Assembly (NCBI GenBank): GCA_023228825.1
Contig: JALOAL010000006.1
Coordinates: 62,001-126,000, forward strand
From: Dehalococcoidia bacterium
GTDB taxonomy: Bacteria > Chloroflexota > Dehalococcoidia > UBA2979
DNA: 64,000 nucleotides
Reading direction: 5' to 3'
Below the pieces are notes generated by a model, which was not told where the DNA came from, made no database searches, and saw only the letters and a list, made by a program, of their open reading frames with translations. Of the stretch, positions 34,458-43,521 are shown in pieces. Every line of letters starts with the position of its first letter. Position 1 is the stretch's first letter. Made by a program: the position numbers and the translations under genes.

Positions 34458-36224
34458 GTGACCGACCACCCCGACTATCGAGGGCTGGTGCTGGGCACGG
34501 AGCAGCAGGCCTCCACGCCCCTCTCCTTCTCCGCGTGGGTGGCGCCGGAGGGCTACCTGCAACTGGACGACGTGGTGCACGTGCGCACGGCGCTGCCGGA
34601 CGGGAAGGTGGTGGAGACCTACGGGCTGGTGGACGAACTGCGGGCCACGCAGGAGGGCGTCCGGCTGACCTCGGACGTGGCGTTGGCGACGGACGGGGTG
34701 CTGCCCACGCAGGCGAGTGTGTCCGCCCACGTCTCCGTCACGCGCGTGGAGCCGGAGGTCTTCGTGCCGCCTCAGCCGGGGCAGCCGGTCTACCTGGCCA
34801 CGGGCGAGCAGCGAGACAAGGCGCTGTTCTTCGACCGCATGCGCGATGGGGAAGAGGACTTCCGCTTCCCGGTGGGGCTGGATCGCTCTGATCGCCCCGT
34901 GTACGGCAACCTGGAGTTCCTGGACGGCGCCCGGGGCGCGCACGTGAACATCTCCGGCGTCTCCGGCGTGGCCACCAAGACCACCTACGCCACCTTCCTC
35001 CTGTACGGCCTGTTCGAGAGCCAGGCGCTGGGGCCGCGTCGATCCACCTCCAAGGCGTTGATCTTCAACGTGAAGGGGGAGGACCTGCTGTTCCTGGACA
35101 AGGCAAACGCGCGGCTCACGGACGAGCAGCGGGGGCGCTGGGACGCGCTGGGGTTGCCGGCGGGGCCGTTCGGGTCCGTCTCGTTCTTCGCGCCGTGCCG
35201 CCCGGGCGATCAGCCGCTGCCGCAGACGTCCAGCCGGCAGGAGGGCGTCACCGGCTTCTACTGGACGCTGCACGAGTTCTGCCTGAACGGCTACGTGCGC
35301 TACCTCTTCGCGGATGCGGACCGGGACAGCGGCCAGATCGGCGACCTGGTGGAGGTGGTGGCCAACCGCCTGCAACGCGCGGCGAAGGACACGCCCTTCC
35401 AGGACCCGGAAGGCAACGTGCAGGTGGAGGACGTGGTCTGCTCCACCCTGGAGGACCTGGTCACCCAGGTGGAGCGCAACCTGGTCGGTGACGACGAGGA
35501 CGACGAGGGCCATGGCCGCTGGATGGCCTCGGCCTATCGGGCGGCGGCGCCGGGCACGGTGCGGGCCTTCTTGCGCCGGCTGGAGGCGGGGGCGCGGCTG
35601 GTGCAGCCGTTCATCCGCGGCGCCGGATTCGCGCGGCCGGACGACCACCGCATCCAGTTCGGCCGCCAGGTGACGGTGGTGGACCTGCACCGTCTGCATG
35701 ACCGGGCGCAGCGGTTCGTGGTGGGGGTGCTGCTCAGCCGCGTGATGCAGGAGCACGAGTCGGCCGCCGGCGCCGAGCGCCTCTCGCCGTTCTTCGTGGT
35801 GGTGGACGAGTTGAACAAGTACGCCCCGCGCGAGGGCCGCTCGCCGATCAAGGAGACGCTGCTGGACATCGCGGAGCGGGGGCGCTCCCTGGGCGTGATC
35901 CTCATCGGCGCGCAGCAGACGGCGTCCGAGGTGGAGCAGCGCATCGTCGCCAACTCCTCGTACCGCATCGTGGGCCGCCTCGACACTGCGGAGGCGAGCC
36001 GCGACCAGTACCGCTTCCTGACGCCGAGCGCGCGTGCCCGGGCGGTGCTGCTCAAGCCCGGCTCCATGATCGTCTCCCAGCCGGAGATCCCGGTGCCCCT
36101 GCTGGTGGAGTTCCCCTTCCCCTCCTGGGCGACTCGGCGCTCTGAGGTGGTCACCGCGCCGCCCGGCAGCGAGGGCGACCCGCTCCTGCGCTTCGACGAC
36201 CCGGACGAGGGGTACGACCTCTAG
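34458..36224 (+). CDS. HerA-like DNA translocase/helicase
   Basis: 588 aa, FtsK/HerA-superfamily hexameric ATPase expected to pump duplex DNA for the adjacent nuclease. An N-terminal beta-barrel (~1-120) precedes the motor. The P-loop reads GVSGVATKT (167-175), with one extra residue and Thr in place of the usual Gly before Lys. Walker B is FFVVVDELNKY (Asp 450, Glu 451); GAQQTASEV and NSSYRIVGRLD follow as in HerA. GTG 34458 has GGAGT upstream and starts ten bases after the NurA-like gene. The stop overlaps the sbcD start by one base. Confidence 0.85.
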   Translation: MTDHPDYRGLVLGTEQQASTPLSFSAWVAPEGYLQLDDVVHVRTALPDGKVVETYGLVDELRATQEGVRLTSDVALATDGVLPTQASVSAHVSVTRVEPEVFVPPQPGQPVYLATGEQRDKALFFDRMRDGEEDFRFPVGLDRSDRPVYGNLEFLDGARGAHVNISGVSGVATKTTYATFLLYGLFESQALGPRRSTSKALIFNVKGEDLLFLDKANARLTDEQRGRWDALGLPAGPFGSVSFFAPCRPGDQPLPQTSSRQEGVTGFYWTLHEFCLNGYVRYLFADADRDSGQIGDLVEVVANRLQRAAKDTPFQDPEGNVQVEDVVCSTLEDLVTQVERNLVGDDEDDEGHGRWMASAYRAAAPGTVRAFLRRLEAGARLVQPFIRGAGFARPDDHRIQFGRQVTVVDLHRLHDRAQRFVVGVLLSRVMQEHESAAGAERLSPFFVVVDELNKYAPREGRSPIKETLLDIAERGRSLGVILIGAQQTASEVEQRIVANSSYRIVGRLDTAEASRDQYRFLTPSARARAVLLKPGSMIVSQPEIPVPLLVEFPFPSWATRRSEVVTAPPGSEGDPLLRFDDPDEGYDL

Positions 36225-37399
36225 TGCGGCTGCTGCACACGGCGGACTGGCACCTGGGCCGCACCATCCGCGGACGCTCGCGACTCCCGGAGTTCGAGGC
36301 GGTCCTGGCGGAGGTCTGCGGCATTGCCGTGGACGAGGACGTGGACGTCTTCCTGGTGGCCGGCGACATCTGGGACACGATGAGCCCGTCGCCGGAGGCG
36401 GAGCGCCTGCTGTACGGCGCCCTCCGCCGCCTGGTGGAGGCCCGCATCGATGTGGTGCTGGTGGCGGGAAACCACGACAACCCGAAGCGCCTCGCGGCCT
36501 TCGGGAGCCTGGTGGACTTGCTGGGCGTGCACGTGCAGGACCGCGTGAAACGCTGGGACGAGGGCGGCACGATCCGCATCGAGCGCAACGGCGAGACGAT
36601 GCTGATCGCGGCGGTGCCCTGGGTGCCGGAGGGCCGCGCGCTGAAGGCGGACGAGATCCTGGGGCCGGAGTTCGAGTCCTACCAGCAGTACGCGGAGGTC
36701 GTGGACGGCATCTACCGCCGGGCCACGAAGGGCTTCCAGGGCGACGCCATCAACGTCTTCGCGGCGCACGTCTTCATCGACGATGCGCGGATTGCCCTCT
36801 TCGACGGCTCGGAGCGACGGCTGCACATTGGCCAGACGTACGGCGTGGCGCCGGCGATGCTGCCGGGCCACGCGCAGTACGTGGCGCTGGGCCACGTGCA
36901 CGAGCCGCAGGAGGTGTTGGGCGCGCCCAACGGCGCCGCGACGTACTCCGGCTCGCTCCTGCAACTGGACTTCGGCGAGCGCGACCAGCAGAAGATCGTG
37001 CGCCTTGTGGACCTGGAGCCGGGACGCCCGGGCATCGTGCGCGCGGTACCCCTCACCGCCGGGCGACGCCTGGGCGAGGTGCGCGGGACGTTCGAGGAGG
37101 TGGTGGAGCACGGCTCGCGGCTGCCGGACCTGCACCTGCGCGCGGTGGTCTCCGTGCCGCGGCCGGAGCCGGGCCTGGCCCAGCGCATCCGCGAGGCGCT
37201 GCCGAACTGCGTGGACGTGAGCGTGACCTATACCGACCACGCCGAGGAGCGCGAGGAGGTCCCGCTCTCCATGCTCGGTCCGCAGGAGTCCTTCACCCGC
37301 TACCACGAGCACCGCCACGGCACCCCGCCGGCCCCGGAAGTGCTGGCGCTGTTCCGGGAGGTGCTGGACGAGGCGACCCGCGCGGTGGAGGAAGAATGA
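36224..37399 (+). CDS. sbcD: DNA double-strand break nuclease SbcD (Mre11 homologue)
   Basis: Manganese-dependent nuclease subunit of the SbcCD complex, which cuts hairpins and protein-blocked ends. 391 aa with the full calcineurin-like set: LLHTADWHLGR, VAGDIWD, VAGNHDNPKR, FAAHVFIDDA and LGHVHEPQEV, then a C-terminal capping domain. GTG 36224 overlaps the HerA stop by one base and sbcC starts inside its stop, so the three are coupled. Confidence 0.95.
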   Translation: MRLLHTADWHLGRTIRGRSRLPEFEAVLAEVCGIAVDEDVDVFLVAGDIWDTMSPSPEAERLLYGALRRLVEARIDVVLVAGNHDNPKRLAAFGSLVDLLGVHVQDRVKRWDEGGTIRIERNGETMLIAAVPWVPEGRALKADEILGPEFESYQQYAEVVDGIYRRATKGFQGDAINVFAAHVFIDDARIALFDGSERRLHIGQTYGVAPAMLPGHAQYVALGHVHEPQEVLGAPNGAATYSGSLLQLDFGERDQQKIVRLVDLEPGRPGIVRAVPLTAGRRLGEVRGTFEEVVEHGSRLPDLHLRAVVSVPRPEPGLAQRIREALPNCVDVSVTYTDHAEEREEVPLSMLGPQESFTRYHEHRHGTPPAPEVLALFREVLDEATRAVEEE

Positions 37400-40300
37400 A
37401 GCCGGTGCGCCTGAAGGTCAGCGGCTTCACCGCCTTCCGCCAGCCGACGGAGGTGGAGTTCGAGGGCCGTCGGCTGTTCGTGATCACGGGCCCCACAGGT
37501 GCGGGGAAGTCCTCGCTGCTGGACGCCATGATGTGGGCCCTCTACGGGCAGGTGCCGCGCGTGGGCAAGTCCATCAAGGAGTTGATCTCCCAGGGCGAGC
37601 GCGAAGCCTCCGTCCTGCTCGAGTTCACCGTCCGAGGACGCCGCTACCAGGTCTCGCGCCGCCAGCGAGTCACGGACAACGCCACCAATACCACCGTGCG
37701 CCTGGAGCGCATGGTGAAGGACCAGTGGGTGCCGGAAGCGGACCGCGTCACGGAGGTGGCCGCGAAGATCCAGGCCATCCTGGGCATGGACTACACCACG
37801 TTCACGCGCTCGATTGTGCTGCCCCAGGGCGAGTTCGATCTCTTCCTGCGCGGCGACAAGAAGGAACGGCGCAAGATCCTGGGCCAGTTGATGCGGCTGG
37901 AGAAGTACGAGCAGGCCCGGCTTATCGCCAAGGACCGCTCCAACGTGAGCAAGGCCAGCGCCGAGGCGATCCGCGTGCAGTTGGAGCACCTGCGGTTCGC
38001 CACCCCCGACCAGGTCGAGGTGCTGCGCAAGGAGATCGCCGGCCTCGAGGCGGAGGAGCAGACGCTCACCGCGCGTCGTGTGGCGCTGGTGGCGGTGCGC
38101 GAACAGGCGGCCGAGGAACGCGAGCGCCGCGCCGCCCACGAGGCCGCCGCCCGCGCGGCCGAGGAGGCCGCGAAGGGCCTGGCCGCCGCGCGGACCGCGC
38201 TCCAGCAGCACACGAAACGTGCCGAGGACGGCCGCGCGGCGGTGCAGGCGGCGGTCGCGCAGCAGGCGGCCCTCGCCTACGACCGTGAGCAGCACGACCG
38301 GCTCAAGGCGCAGGTGGCCCTCCTGGAGCAGCGCGAGGCGGCCGAGCGCGCGCTTGCCAGTGCGCGCGAGGAGGTGGAGGCGTCGCGTCGGGCTGTGGTC
38401 GTGACGACGCAGGCGCAGCAAGCCGCCGCCGGCGCCCTGGCCGCCGCGCAGGCGGAGGCGAAGGCGGCGGGGCAGGGGGAGGCGGCCGCCACGAAGGATC
38501 TGGCCGCCACCTCGGGACGCGCGTTGCGCGCCCGCACGCAGGCGGAGGAGGCGCTGGGAGCCCTCGAACAGCGGGCGACGGAGGCGGAGGCGCAGGCCCG
38601 CGGGCTGGAGCAGCGCGCCCGTGACCTGGACGCGCTGTCGACGGCGGCGGCCACGGCGACGGCGGACGCGGAGCGCGCGACTGCCCACGCCACCCGCACC
38701 GCCGCGGACGCGGAGGCGGCTCGTGAGGCAGCCGCCGCAGGCACGGTCGCGCGGGACGCCGCGGCGGCGGCGGTGGAGGCCGCGCGCGCCGCGCTCGACG
38801 AGGCGCGCGTAGAGGACGCCGCCGCAGCGATCCGCGCGGGGCTGAAGCAGGGCGACCCCTGTCCGGTCTGCGGCGAGCCGATCGCGACGTTGGCGAAGCA
38901 CCAGCCCGGCAACCTGGAACGGGCGCAGGCCGCGCTCACCGAGGCCGAGCGGGCGCTGGCGGTCGCACGCACGCGGGCGGAGGAGACGGCGTCGCAGGCT
39001 GCCTCCGCCAGCGCGCGCGTGGAGGCCGCGGATCAGGCGAAGGCCGAGGCGGATGCGCGCGTGGCGGCGCTCGAGCAGCAGGCGCTGGAACTGGGCGCGG
39101 CGCTTGCCGGCCTGGCGGCTGCACAGAGGGAAGCCCGCACCCAGGCGGAAGCGGCCACGGGCGCGGTCACGACGGTCCGCGCGGAGGCCGCCGCGCGACG
39201 CGATTCGCTCCAGGCACTGCGCGACGCCCTCGCCCGCGTGCCGGACGGCATCGAGGCGCGCGAGGCGGCACGGGGCACCGCCGGCCCGGAGGACGTGCGC
39301 GCGGCGCTCCAGGCGTACCGGGAGGCCTCGGACGCGGCGGCCACCGCGACGGCGGCGGCGCAGGAGGCGGAGCGGGCCTCGCGAGACGCGCAGCGCGAGG
39401 TGCAGGACGCGGAGCGTGACGTCACCCGCGCGCAGAAGGCCTGCACGGAGGCGGAGCAACGCCTGGCGGCCCTCGGCGGCGTGCAGGGCGACCCGGCGGC
39501 AATCCGGCAGGCGCTGGCGGACGCGGACGCGCTGGCGCAGCGCGTGGAGGCGGCGGCGGAGGCGGTGCGCGTGGCGCGGGAGGCGCTCGCGTCCGCGGAG
39601 GCTTCGGCGCTGGCGGCGGCGAGCGAGGCCGAGCGCGAACAGGAGCGTGTGGCGCTGCGGGAGGCGGAGTGCGCCACCACGCAGGCGGCGCTCCAGGAGG
39701 CCCGGGAGGCCCTGGGACAGGCGTGGCGGCAGACCGTGGGCGCGGAGACCGCCGTCAGCCACGAGGCGCTCAAGATGGTCATGGAGCGGCATCGGGAGGA
39801 CGAAGACCGGGTGCGGGACGGCCTGGTGCAGCGGCGCATGCAGGTGGAGCAGGCGGAGGCGCAGGTGGAGCAGGCCGTACGCATGCGCGCGGAGGTGGAG
39901 CGGGAGCAGGCGGCGGCCGAACTCGCCAACGCGGTTGCCACGGAGTTGCAGGGCAACCGCTTCATCGCCTTCCTGCTACAGGAGTCCATGCAGATCCTGG
40001 CCACGGACGCGTCAGACCGGCTCTCGCAGTTCACGAACGGGCGCTACTCGCTGGTGGCGGAAGAGGACGAGTTCCTGGTGGTGGACCGTCTCAACGGCGA
40101 CGAGAAGCGGTCCGTGAAGACGCTCTCCGGTGGCGAGACGTTCCTCGCCAGCCTGGCGCTGGCCCTGGCGCTGTCGGAGCACCTGCCGGAGATATCCGGC
40201 AGTGGTGGCGCGGTCTCGCTCGACTCGCTGTTCCTGGACGAAGGCTTCGGGGCGCTGGACGCGGAGGCGCTGGACCTGGCGGTGCAGGGCCTGGAGACGC

Positions 40301-40416
40301 TGGCGGAGGGCTCGCGCATGGTGGGCGTGATCTCGCACGTGGAGGAACTGGCGGACCGCCTGCCGGACCGTCTGCGCGTGGAGAAGGGCGTGCAGGGCAG
40401 CACGATCGTGGTGTAG
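37396..40416 (+). CDS. sbcC: DNA repair ATPase SbcC (Rad50 homologue)
   Basis: SMC-like ATPase partner of SbcD, 1006 aa. Walker A GPTGAGKS (32-39), a long Ala/Glu/Arg-rich coiled coil (~170-850), zinc hook CPVC at residues 489-492, signature LSGGE (910-914) and Walker B DSLFLDEGFGALDAE. Zinc-hook pairing bridges DNA ends. ATG 37396 overlaps the sbcD stop in ATGA. Intact and of normal length. Confidence 0.95.
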   Translation: MKPVRLKVSGFTAFRQPTEVEFEGRRLFVITGPTGAGKSSLLDAMMWALYGQVPRVGKSIKELISQGEREASVLLEFTVRGRRYQVSRRQRVTDNATNTTVRLERMVKDQWVPEADRVTEVAAKIQAILGMDYTTFTRSIVLPQGEFDLFLRGDKKERRKILGQLMRLEKYEQARLIAKDRSNVSKASAEAIRVQLEHLRFATPDQVEVLRKEIAGLEAEEQTLTARRVALVAVREQAAEERERRAAHEAAARAAEEAAKGLAAARTALQQHTKRAEDGRAAVQAAVAQQAALAYDREQHDRLKAQVALLEQREAAERALASAREEVEASRRAVVVTTQAQQAAAGALAAAQAEAKAAGQGEAAATKDLAATSGRALRARTQAEEALGALEQRATEAEAQARGLEQRARDLDALSTAAATATADAERATAHATRTAADAEAAREAAAAGTVARDAAAAAVEAARAALDEARVEDAAAAIRAGLKQGDPCPVCGEPIATLAKHQPGNLERAQAALTEAERALAVARTRAEETASQAASASARVEAADQAKAEADARVAALEQQALELGAALAGLAAAQREARTQAEAATGAVTTVRAEAAARRDSLQALRDALARVPDGIEAREAARGTAGPEDVRAALQAYREASDAAATATAAAQEAERASRDAQREVQDAERDVTRAQKACTEAEQRLAALGGVQGDPAAIRQALADADALAQRVEAAAEAVRVAREALASAEASALAAASEAEREQERVALREAECATTQAALQEAREALGQAWRQTVGAETAVSHEALKMVMERHREDEDRVRDGLVQRRMQVEQAEAQVEQAVRMRAEVEREQAAAELANAVATELQGNRFIAFLLQESMQILATDASDRLSQFTNGRYSLVAEEDEFLVVDRLNGDEKRSVKTLSGGETFLASLALALALSEHLPEISGSGGAVSLDSLFLDEGFGALDAEALDLAVQGLETLAEGSRMVGVISHVEELADRLPDRLRVEKGVQGSTIVV

Positions 40417-40420
40417 CGGC

Positions 40421-40426
40421 TAGCAT
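40421..40426 (+). promoter_or_regulatory. Leaderless-type -10 element for MOSC gene
   Basis: TAGCAT ends six bases before ATG 40433, just after the sbcC stop. It gives the MOSC gene its own start site. Confidence 0.5.
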
Positions 40427-40432
40427 CCCCGC

Positions 40433-41233
40433 ATGCCACGCGTCGCCGCGCTCTACCGCTACCCCGTGAAGGGCTTTACGCCGGAGTCGTGCGAGAGCCT
40501 GACGGTGCAGCCGGACGGGCGCATCCAGGGCGACCGCGTGCTCGCGTTCCGCCTGCAGGACGCTGACACCGTCACGCTGGAAGACGGATCCGAGTGGTGG
40601 CCGAAGCGCGAGATGATCTGCCTGCAGGAGTACCCCGGCATCGCCCGCATGCGCCTCCGCTATGACGACGCCGCGCGCCGCGTCACCCTGACCGTGGGCG
40701 GCGCCGTCCTGGCCGAGGGCGGGCTGGACGAGGCGGGCCAGCGCGTGCTGACAGAGGCGGTGGCGGAGTTCACCCGCGTCCTGCCGGAGGCCGCCCGTGT
40801 GCGGCGGCCGGGCGCGCTGCCACTGGTGCTGGAGGGCGACGGCGTCAGCGCGCGCTTCCAGGACCGACCGCGTGGCTTTGTCACGTTGCACGGCCGCGGC
40901 AGTCTCCAGGAACTCGCGCAGGCCCTCGGCCAGCCGGACCTGGACGAGACGCGCTTCCGCTCCAACATCGCGGTGGAGGGGCTGGCGCCGTGGTCCGAAC
41001 TGGGGTGGACGGGACGCGTGCGCGTGGGGGCGGTGGAGTTCAACTTCGACCACACCGTGATCCGCTGCCTCGCGACCCATGCCAACCCGGACACGGGCGA
41101 ACGCGACGCCGAGGTGCTGACCACGCTCACCCGTACCTTCGGGCAGGAGCAGCCCGCCTTCGGTGTGCTGATGCTGCCGTCCGACGGCGGCGGCACCATC
41201 CGCGTGGGCGACGAGGTGGAAGTGCTGGGCTAA
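40433..41233 (+). CDS. MOSC domain protein
   Basis: 266 aa: an N-terminal beta-barrel (~1-95, ALYRYPVKGFTPES, the MOSC_N pattern) and a C-terminal MOSC domain (~110-264) with FRSNIAVEG, FDHTVIRCLATHANP (conserved Cys) and FGVLMLPSDGGGTIRVGDEV. MOSC proteins handle sulphur or molybdenum cofactor, for example reducing N-hydroxylated compounds. The molybdenum formate dehydrogenase a few kb away is a possible link, not proof. Its stop overlaps the stop of the convergent kinase gene. Confidence 0.87.
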   Translation: MPRVAALYRYPVKGFTPESCESLTVQPDGRIQGDRVLAFRLQDADTVTLEDGSEWWPKREMICLQEYPGIARMRLRYDDAARRVTLTVGGAVLAEGGLDEAGQRVLTEAVAEFTRVLPEAARVRRPGALPLVLEGDGVSARFQDRPRGFVTLHGRGSLQELAQALGQPDLDETRFRSNIAVEGLAPWSELGWTGRVRVGAVEFNFDHTVIRCLATHANPDTGERDAEVLTTLTRTFGQEQPAFGVLMLPSDGGGTIRVGDEVEVLG

Positions 41234-42480
41234 CGCCCGCCTCCGGGCTCTGGCTGTTCTGGCTGCTCTGGTTGTTCTGGCTGCTCTGGTTGTTCTGGCT
41301 GCTCCAGCGGCACCCAGAGCGACATCACCGTCCCCATGCCCTTGCCCGGGCTCCGGGCCCACAGGCGTCCGTGGTGCTGTTCCGCGATACGGCGGGAGAG
41401 GTAGAGCCCCAGCCCCAGGCCGGGGATGTTTGCGTCGGTCGCGTTGAGCGCGCGGCTGAAGGGGATGAAGATCGTCTCCTGCGCGCTTGCCTCCAGGCCG
41501 ATGCCGCTGTCATGCACCTCCAGCAGCACGCCGTCACCGTCACGGCGCAGGTGCACTCGGACGTCGCCGCCGCCGGGGGAGTACTTCGTGGCGTTGTCCA
41601 GCAGGTTCCAGACCACCTGCCGGATGCGCTCCGGGTCGACCACGGCGGTCAGGGAGTGCTCCTCCATTTCGAGGGCCACGTGGTGGTCGGTCCATTCGCC
41701 GCGGCGCACCAGGTCGCGGACCATGACCACCATGTCCGTCTTCTCGGGCCGCAGCGGAAGTTCTCCGCGCTGGACCCGGGACATGTCCAGCAGGTCCGCT
41801 GTCAGCGTGGCCAAGCGGCGCCCGCCCGCCTCCAGCGATTCGATGTAGGCCGCCAGGCGGGACTCCGTCAGGCGGCCGCCCTCGTGCGCGCGACGCAGCA
41901 ATTGCGAGGTGCCGCTGATCACCATCACCGGATTGCGTAACTCGTGGGAGGCGATGGAGAGGAACTCGTCCCGCGCCCGCACCGCGTCCTCCGCCTCCGC
42001 GCGGGCGCGCCGCTCCGCCGCCTCCGCGATTCCGCGCGCCTCCAGGTGCTCGCGCAACTCGTACTGCCGCTGGCGGACGCGGAGGGCCGACTCGATCGCG
42101 TGCACGATGGTCGCGGTGCGCACCGGCCGCTCGAGGATGGACGAGTTCGTGGACTCGTCCAGCGCTCGCAGGGCCTCGGTGAGTTCGGCGCTGGCTGTCT
42201 GCCCGCCGCTGACCAGCACCACTACCGGGAGGTCCGACCAGGGCGGCTGCTCGCGCAGTGCCCGGACAAGCAGTGGGAAGCGAGGGAGGGCCAGGGCTTC
42301 CTGCGTCAGGACCACGACGCCTGCGCCGTCCTGCAGGGCCTCACACAGCGCGTCGACGTCGTCGGCAGCGTCTGCCAGGTGTCCGCGGTCGCGGAGCGCG
42401 CGTGTCAATGGTTCCACATCGCGGCTCAGGGGCGCCAGCACCCGGACGTACTGGTCGGTCCTATCGGTCCTATCGGTCAT
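41230..42480 (-). CDS. Histidine kinase with N-terminal pseudo-receiver
   Basis: 416 aa, soluble. Residues ~10-130 look like a response-regulator receiver but lack the phosphorylatable Asp (GAGVVVLTQEAL where Asp is expected), so it is a pseudo-receiver. Coiled coil ~135-170, HisKA with His 179 (FLSIASHELRNPVMVISG), HATPase with NLLDNATKYSPGGG, HDSGIGLEAS and GLGLGLYLSRRIAEQHHG. The C-terminus is six EQP units from a 9-bp repeat. ATG 42480 lies inside the upstream truncated KaiC gene (11-base overlap), so the two are co-translated. N-terminus has TDR repeats. Confidence 0.88.
   Translation of the reverse strand: MTDRTDRTDQYVRVLAPLSRDVEPLTRALRDRGHLADAADDVDALCEALQDGAGVVVLTQEALALPRFPLLVRALREQPPWSDLPVVVLVSGGQTASAELTEALRALDESTNSSILERPVRTATIVHAIESALRVRQRQYELREHLEARGIAEAAERRARAEAEDAVRARDEFLSIASHELRNPVMVISGTSQLLRRAHEGGRLTESRLAAYIESLEAGGRRLATLTADLLDMSRVQRGELPLRPEKTDMVVMVRDLVRRGEWTDHHVALEMEEHSLTAVVDPERIRQVVWNLLDNATKYSPGGGDVRVHLRRDGDGVLLEVHDSGIGLEASAQETIFIPFSRALNATDANIPGLGLGLYLSRRIAEQHHGRLWARSPGKGMGTVMSLWVPLEQPEQPEQPEQPEQPEQPEPGGGR
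41247..41305. repeat. 9-bp in-frame tandem repeat, kinase C-terminus
   Basis: About six copies of a 9-bp unit (TCTGGCTGC / TCTGGTTGT) encoding EQP repeats on the minus strand at the extreme end of the kinase gene. Confidence 0.85.
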
Positions 42481-42850
42481 TGCGGTTCAGGAGGCTCGTG
42501 AGGTCGCCCAGGAACCGAGGCGTCCCGACGGTGTATTGCTGCTCCTCGCTCGGTTGCTCCTTGGACGGGGTGAACTCGCGCACGGTGACGTCGTCCCGGC
42601 TCCCGTTGTGTGAACGGGCGACCTGGCGCAACTCCGCCGCGCTCTCCGCGAGCGTGACGTCCAGCACGCCTTCACCTCGGGCGGCCCCATCGATGAGGAA
42701 CTGCCGCGCGGGGGTGGTCTTGCCGGCGCCGGGTGGCCCTATCAGCAGGTGCCTCTGCTCGGGAGGGGATCCGCCGTGCAGGACGGCGTCCAGTCCCGGG
42801 ACCCCCGTGGCGACTTTCTGGACGCCCGCGGGTTCAGAAACCTCAGCCAT
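42470..42850 (-). CDS. Truncated KaiC-like ATPase
   Basis: 126 aa corresponding to the first quarter of a KaiC/Rad55-type RecA ATPase. It has GVPGLDAVLHGGSPPEQRHL, the intact P-loop GPPGAGKTTPARQFL and ESAAELRQVARSHN, then EQQYTVGTPRFLGDLTSLLN where relatives continue to Walker B; here the chain stops. Walker B and the rest (normally ~230-500 aa) are gone. Yet ATG 42850 has a good GGAGG site and the end overlaps the kinase start. It may bind nucleotide without turnover, or be a decaying remnant still needed for coupling. Confidence 0.7.
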   Translation of the reverse strand: MAEVSEPAGVQKVATGVPGLDAVLHGGSPPEQRHLLIGPPGAGKTTPARQFLIDGAARGEGVLDVTLAESAAELRQVARSHNGSRDDVTVREFTPSKEQPSEEQQYTVGTPRFLGDLTSLLNRNDR

Positions 42851-43052
42851 GGGTGCCCTCCGCGCGCGCTGCCTCACCCCAGTTCCACCGCCGCGAGAGG
42901 ACTGGCACCGGCTGAGGGTAACCACTCTGGCAAGAGAAGGGGTCGAGAGTTCGCGCACCTCTGGCGAGAGAGGTGCAGGTGGGGACTCCATTCCGAATGG
43001 CGTGATCCCGAGGCGGCGCGAGCGTCTGCGAGGCCGTGGCGACGCGTGGCGG

Positions 43053-43058
43053 TACAAT
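43053..43058 (+). promoter_or_regulatory. Leaderless-type -10 element of formate dehydrogenase operon
   Basis: TACAAT ends seven bases before GTG 43066. The 215 bases between 42851 and 43065 hold nothing else recognisable. Confidence 0.55.
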
Positions 43059-43065
43059 CGGCCTC

Positions 43066-43521
43066 GTGATGCACAGCCCCTGGTCACCGGACGCCTCGGA
43101 CGCGCAGGCGCGCATGGGCGAAGCCCTGGCCGCCGTCAGTCGCCTGCCGCGTGAGCGCACGCAATTGCTGCCGGGCTTCCTCGCGGCGCAGGAGGCCCTC
43201 GGCTGGCTGCCGCGCGCGGCGGTCGAGCACGTCTCGGAACACACGCGCGTGCCGGTCGCGGAGGTCTACGCGATCGCCACCGGCTATTCGGAGTTGCGGC
43301 TGACGCCTCCGGAGCCGGGCGCGTGGTACGTCTGCACCGGCGTCGCGTGCGACATGGCGGGTGCGGGCGCGTTGCTGGAGGCGACCCCCGACCGCACGAG
43401 GGCCATCGACTGCCAGTTCCTCTGCGCCCTGGCGCCCGTGGTCCACGACGACGCGGAGCGCCTGTACGGCCGCGTGACGGCGGAAGACCTGCAGGCCCGC
43501 CTGGCCGAGGCCGCCTCGTGA
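43066..43521 (+). CDS. NAD-dependent formate dehydrogenase gamma subunit (NuoE-like)
   Basis: 151-aa thioredoxin-fold [2Fe-2S] protein. Ligands CTGVAC and, downstream, CQFLC (CxxxxC...CxxxC) are complete; LLPGFLAAQEALGWLPRAAV and EVYAIATGYSELRLTPPEPG are typical of NuoE/FdsG. It passes electrons between the flavin subunit and the Fe-S chain. GTG 43066, seven bases after TACAAT, or ATG 43069. Its stop overlaps the next start. Confidence 0.9.
   Translation: MMHSPWSPDASDAQARMGEALAAVSRLPRERTQLLPGFLAAQEALGWLPRAAVEHVSEHTRVPVAEVYAIATGYSELRLTPPEPGAWYVCTGVACDMAGAGALLEATPDRTRAIDCQFLCALAPVVHDDAERLYGRVTAEDLQARLAEAAS

Noticed and set aside
42733..43065. Small plus-strand ORFs between the KaiC remnant and formate dehydrogenase operon
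   Set aside because: Arg/Pro-rich shadow frames without ribosome sites, partly antisense to the KaiC-like gene.
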